Part shown: piece by piece, positions 60,597-64,000 of the stretch | How the letters are laid out: every line of letters begins with the position of its first letter | Position numbering within the stretch: the first letter of the stretch is position 1 | Assembly: GCF_963966145.1 (NCBI RefSeq) | Contig: NC_091049.1 | Location: 2,914,001-2,978,000, forward strand | DNA: 64,000 nucleotides | Reading direction: 5' to 3' | Origin: Tenebrio molitor | Lineage: Eukaryota > Arthropoda > Insecta > Coleoptera > Tenebrionidae | Made by a program: the position numbers and the translations under genes | Notes under the pieces: model-generated | What the model saw: the letters and a program-made list of their open reading frames with translations, nothing else | Told to the model about the DNA's origin: nothing | Database searches by the model: none

Positions 60597-61312
60597 ATAT
60601 ATATTGGGTATATAGACAGCCCACTCCTGCCAATAACAACATAAGTGGGTTTAGTTCTACCTTCGGTCGCTTTTCGCGTGGTCGCTAGCGTCGCCAAGGT
60701 TCTGTAAAATCGCGCCAAATTTGATCTTTGTTTGAATGTCTGTTTTGTATGCAAATCTACAGTTTTACTCCGATTGTGATGAAATTTTGCACACTTGACC
60801 TTCAAAACAAGGGGAAAATTACTTTAAGCTGCGAGTAAAAGCTAGTATCAAAATAAAATAAAGAAAACAAAGAAATGTAGACAATAATTAGTATTGTTAT
60901 AAAACCGTATTACAAATACAAGATACATAATACAATTAATATAAAAATATCGGTCTCGTTGGTACACATTTTAAATCGGATTCACCTCTACTTCAATCCG
61001 TCAGTTGAACGGCAACAGACAGGTCGGGACTCGGATAATGGTCAGTTGGGACTATCTGGAGATTTGGATTGTTCATCGAAATGTATATCACAAACCCGAT
61101 AATATTTTTGCAGCCAGAATTTTAACCATCAGCTCTTCTCTGGCGATGGCAACTGCAACGCACCATTTTCTATACATTTATAACAAAGAAAATTTGCAGC
61201 TCTTATTACACATATTATTTAGTTGTTTTATATCACAACTATGATTTTAACCTCACAATTTACCAAATGTGTAACTAACAGCTCACACCTCTCCCCACAA
61301 CTCAAGTCCAAA
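60597..61312. other. Part of the 4.7-kb insertion, no gene seen
   Basis: No recognisable coding sequence. A short stretch (60705-60800) resembles common insect repeat DNA (CCGATTGTGATGAAATTTTGC). Confidence 0.45.
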
Positions 61313-61849
61313 CACAGACAATTAAACTATAGTAAGACGTCGCATTGCTACCCAATTTTTGGAAACACGATTCCAGCGCGGCGCGAGCAGTTGGCCGAAC
61401 TAATTTTATAAAGCATGCTTGATGGAGTTGTTTAAATTAATAATTTTGTCCTGATTTCAAATGTAAAATGTCTTTAAAATGCACAACGTTTTATTAATTA
61501 TAAGAAAAATTAACAATAAATGAATTAAATTAAAAACTAGAACCAAAATTAAAATTAAATATTCAGAAAATCCCCATTTGCTTCGTAAGTAACATGTCTT
61601 TGACGATTTTTTTAAAAATTTTCTTCTTACGTCCTGCAGTTTTTTTTTTTATAAATGATCAAATTGATTGATGCATCCAACAATTTTGTTTTAATTTCCA
61701 GAAAATGGCTTTTACATATAAACCATGAAAATTAATTTTTCGTTCTAAGGCGATACGTAATTTCTTTCCAATACTTCTTTTATTCAAAAATACACTTAGA
61801 TCGTAAATTTTGGCAACACAACACACAACTCTTCTGTTATACATATATA

Positions 61850-62512
61850 CATAGTGGGTCGATAAAAACGGTACCAATTTTGTACGCTCATATTTTCCTG
61901 AGTTATTATCTGTTTTTAATGAGTAATATACCAGTGAAAACCTCAATATTTATAGAAAATATTGTTGTTGTCCAGAACTCAAAAATTGTGCGTTACAACA
62001 TGAAGACATGCAAAAATTCTCTCAATTATAAGTTTTACAGATGTGGTTCAATATGTTCCCCATTTTTATTAGCTACCATTTGCAATCGTCTTCACTAGTG
62101 ATAGATGGAGCAACATCAACATCGCACCGAGCGGCACAAACAATCATATACCTTGAGCTGAAGGCTCCTGAAAGGAATGCTGGAATCAGCTACCTCAGAG
62201 ACAAATATGTAGCTTCTGCAATTGGGGACGGACAAAGACGATTACAAATGATAGCTAATAAAAATGGAGGGCATATTGAACCATATCTGGAAACTCATAA
62301 TTGAGATAAGTAATTTTCAAAACCAGAATTTTTGCATGTCTTCATGTTATGACGCACAACATTTGAGTTAGGACTATCTCTGCACAGCAAGAGGCCTTCA
62401 TCTTTTCTATAAATATTGGGTTTTTCACTGGTATATTAATCATTTAAAAAACTTAATAACTCAGGAAGATATGAACGAGCAAAATTTGTACCGTTTTTTT
62501 CGGCCCACTGTG
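61850..62512. mobile_element. 663-bp mariner-like MITE, TA duplication
   Basis: CATAGTGGGTCGATAAAAAC and inverted CACAGTGGGCCGAAAAAAAC open inverted repeats of about 90 bases. TA at 61848-61849 and 62513-62514. The interior holds inverted copies of a segment reading RRLQMIANKNGGHIEPYL on the plus strand (62238-62290). This resembles the C-terminus of mariner/IS630-type transposases, so the element may derive from such a gene's 3' end. Confidence 0.82.
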
Positions 62513-64000
62513 TATTTTAGTTTCAATTTTAACTTGTCATGCTCCTTAAAAGAATAGGTACCGGAGGCACACACTATTGTTTGGTTTCTTTTTGTCTTGA
62601 ATTGAAACTGAAAGTATAACTTTATTAAGAAGTTTCATCACTTAAGTTTTTACCTTTATAAATTACGTAGCAGATTCACAAATTGCCCAAAAAGTAGAAA
62701 ATGTTATTTTTTTCCTTTCTTTATTGTTTTCTTATTGACAATTTCTCAATACTGAAAAAGTTGGCTATTGTAATTACTTTCATTTAATAAATGGCACTAA
62801 TTCCTACCTTTTTATTCACAGAAAGTCTTATATCTTTAATAAGTACATTTTTATTTTTTTCAGAAAAGTGTCACATTTGACAAATATTTTTTGACTGTTT
62901 TAAATACAACGGTAATAATCGAAATTTTACGAATAAATACGACGGAGTGTTTTGGCCAAATGCGTGCGGAGCAGCACCGTCGAAGCTATTCCAACATTAT
63001 TATATGGGATTGAAGTGTCTTACTATAGTTTAATTGTCTGTGAGTCCAAATATGGTAAAGGTAACTGTAATTTTTACCGACACTAGCGCCACTGCAGCCT
63101 TTACGAACGGAGGTTAAACTAATCTCAACTTTACTTAAAATAGTGAGAGTGCACACCCCCTGGCTTTACCGACCACCGCGGCGTCTTCAATCTGCGGATG
63201 GTTGACGAGGATCGTCTCGAGCTCGACCGGAGCCGACCGGAGCCGTAGTAGCCGATGTCTTCGGTGTGGACGAATCCCTCCGCGTCGATGGTCTCTTCCG
63301 TCTTTTGAGGGTCGTTCAGGTAGCCTTTGGTGACGGCGCCGCCGATGCAGATCTCCCCGCGGTGCTGAGGCGGCAAGGTCAAGCCCGTCTCGCGATCCAC
63401 CACCTTGACGCGGTAGCCGCAAGTGACTCGACCGCAGCCCCCTTTTCGGTTGTCAGAAATGTGCATGGGTATTCCGATTTCTGTCATTCCGTAGATCACG
63501 TGCAGTTTTTGCAAATTAAATCTGAAAATGTGACAGTTGTCAAATTTAAATGGACGACCAGTGTGACCAACATAAATTATAATTCGAATTGACAAGCGAC
63601 GCTCAAATGACAGAACTAGTTTGACAGACTCACCTTTTCCACAAAACTTCGGCATCTTCTTCGTGGAGTTTTGATCCCCCAATCCACACCTGCTTAACCG
63701 AAGACAAATCGTACTGATCGACTAGAGGACTGTTCACGAGAAAATGCATCAAAGTGTGAACCGTCACCAGCTGCTCCGCTTTGTGCTTCTGAATGGTTTC
63801 CAAGAAAGTTGTTGGTTTGAAACGATCAATCACAGCAAGAGTGGCACCCCCGTAGAGAATAGCATTCATAACTAGGACCGCATAACTGTGACAAAATGGA
63901 AGAACTAACGGGACCACCTCGTTGGGTTTCATGTAAAGAAAATCACGGTCTCTGCAATTACTTCATGACATTTCACTTAATCGTTGTCTCACCTAGCGTG

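Larger units (their letters stand above)
58477..63162. mobile_element. 4.7-kb composite insertion in the synthetase exon
   Basis: GCTTTACC stands on both sides (58469-58476 and 63163-63170). Removing the insert and one copy restores an uninterrupted VVGKADRWFGEV reading, which fits the family's VVGxPDxxxGE pattern. The outer ends are CACAGACTAA and, inverted, CAGGGGGTGT, so only CA is shared and the element family is unclear. Inside are a hAT element, two TA-flanked elements and a 26-bp perfect inverted repeat (61313-61338 and 63017-63042, starting CACAGACAATTAAAC). Confidence 0.7.
58245..64000 (-). pseudogene. Acyl-CoA synthetase (4-coumarate-CoA ligase/luciferase-like), broken by insertion
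   Basis: ANL-superfamily adenylating enzyme; the family activates carboxylic acids to acyl-CoA. Minus-strand exons: 64000-63993 (partial, continues beyond the window), 63951-63634, 63521-63171, then resuming at 58476-58245. Visible: LVLPFCHSYA, VKQVWIGGSKL, YGMTEIG (A5 motif), GEICIGG, HTEDIGYYG (A7), APVELETIL, then GEVAVGFIVKRGG and FPRNDLGKISRREL with the A10 lysine. Three lesions: about 23 codons around the A8 hinge (normally DRLKELIKYKG) are missing near 63238, where GCTCCGGTCG is doubled; a 4.7-kb insertion splits the exon within VVGKADRW; and an extra 13 bases (CCTAAGGAAGAGG) near 58350 shift the frame before the A10 region. No peroxisomal SKL-type end (ends RVQNE). Confidence 0.82.

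Noticed and set aside
58469..63170. Normal 4.7-kb intron in the acyl-CoA synthetase (donor GTAAAG, acceptor GTAAAG)
   Set aside because: Splicing there would delete two residues of the conserved VVGxxDxxxGE stretch, and the interval is bounded by an exact 8-bp direct repeat, which an insertion explains better. Not fully excluded.

Overview
The window looks like nuclear DNA of an insect, probably a beetle. It is AT-rich, with short GT-AG introns, six cytochrome P450 genes of the CYP6 type (CYP3 clan), an insect-type acyl-CoA synthetase/luciferase-like gene, and many transposon families typical of insect genomes. The beetle placement is inference; the CYP6 family, intron structure and transposon types are read from the sequence.

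Layout. (1) 1-19.8 kb holds six CYP6 loci, here called A-F: A (391-2011 +), B (4518-6160 +), C (7120-8741 -), D (9152-10733 -), E (15348-16925 -) and F (18243-19824 +). A and C lie in the arms of an inverted duplication around B. D and E are a direct tandem duplication. A-C have three exons, D-F two. A and E each carry a small frameshifting deletion just before the haem-ligand cysteine. Between D and E lie broken transposon genes and several MITEs. (2) 20-22 kb holds a frameshifted Tc1/mariner-superfamily transposase and a pogo-like MITE. (3) 22.5-38.7 kb is dominated by a ~364-bp satellite (about 34 monomers). Each monomer carries a conserved 18-bp inverted repeat. The array is interrupted by a tRNA-derived SINE-like insert, a twice-present ~0.95-kb block, and a remnant of a retroelement zinc-knuckle/nuclease domain. 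(4) 39-40.5 kb is a second tandem repeat of ~488 bp. (5) 40.8-45.1 kb holds palindromic elements and a 3'-truncated-type non-LTR retrotransposon fragment. (6) 45.4-48.4 kb holds a large multi-exon gene combining two zinc fingers, a tyrosine-recombinase-like domain and a C-terminal SANT/Myb-like segment. (7) 48.5-57.8 kb is a bed of MITEs, a P-element-like remnant, a second tyrosine-recombinase remnant, and an unrecognised ORF of three protein repeats. (8) 58.2-64 kb holds a broken acyl-CoA synthetase gene. One exon is split by a 4.7-kb insertion flanked by an 8-bp direct repeat; inside it sits a hAT element with its own 8-bp target duplication, and inside that a further TA-flanked element.

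How it fits together. The left end is a young detoxification-gene cluster growing by inverted and tandem duplication, with mosaic similarity suggesting gene conversion and two copies decaying at the haem-binding loop. The rest reads as a repeat-rich flank in which insertions can often be dated relative to each other by nesting. The most unusual coding items are the zinc-finger/tyrosine-recombinase/SANT gene and the three-repeat ORF at 57.1-57.8 kb. No confident RNA genes and no CRISPR array were seen.
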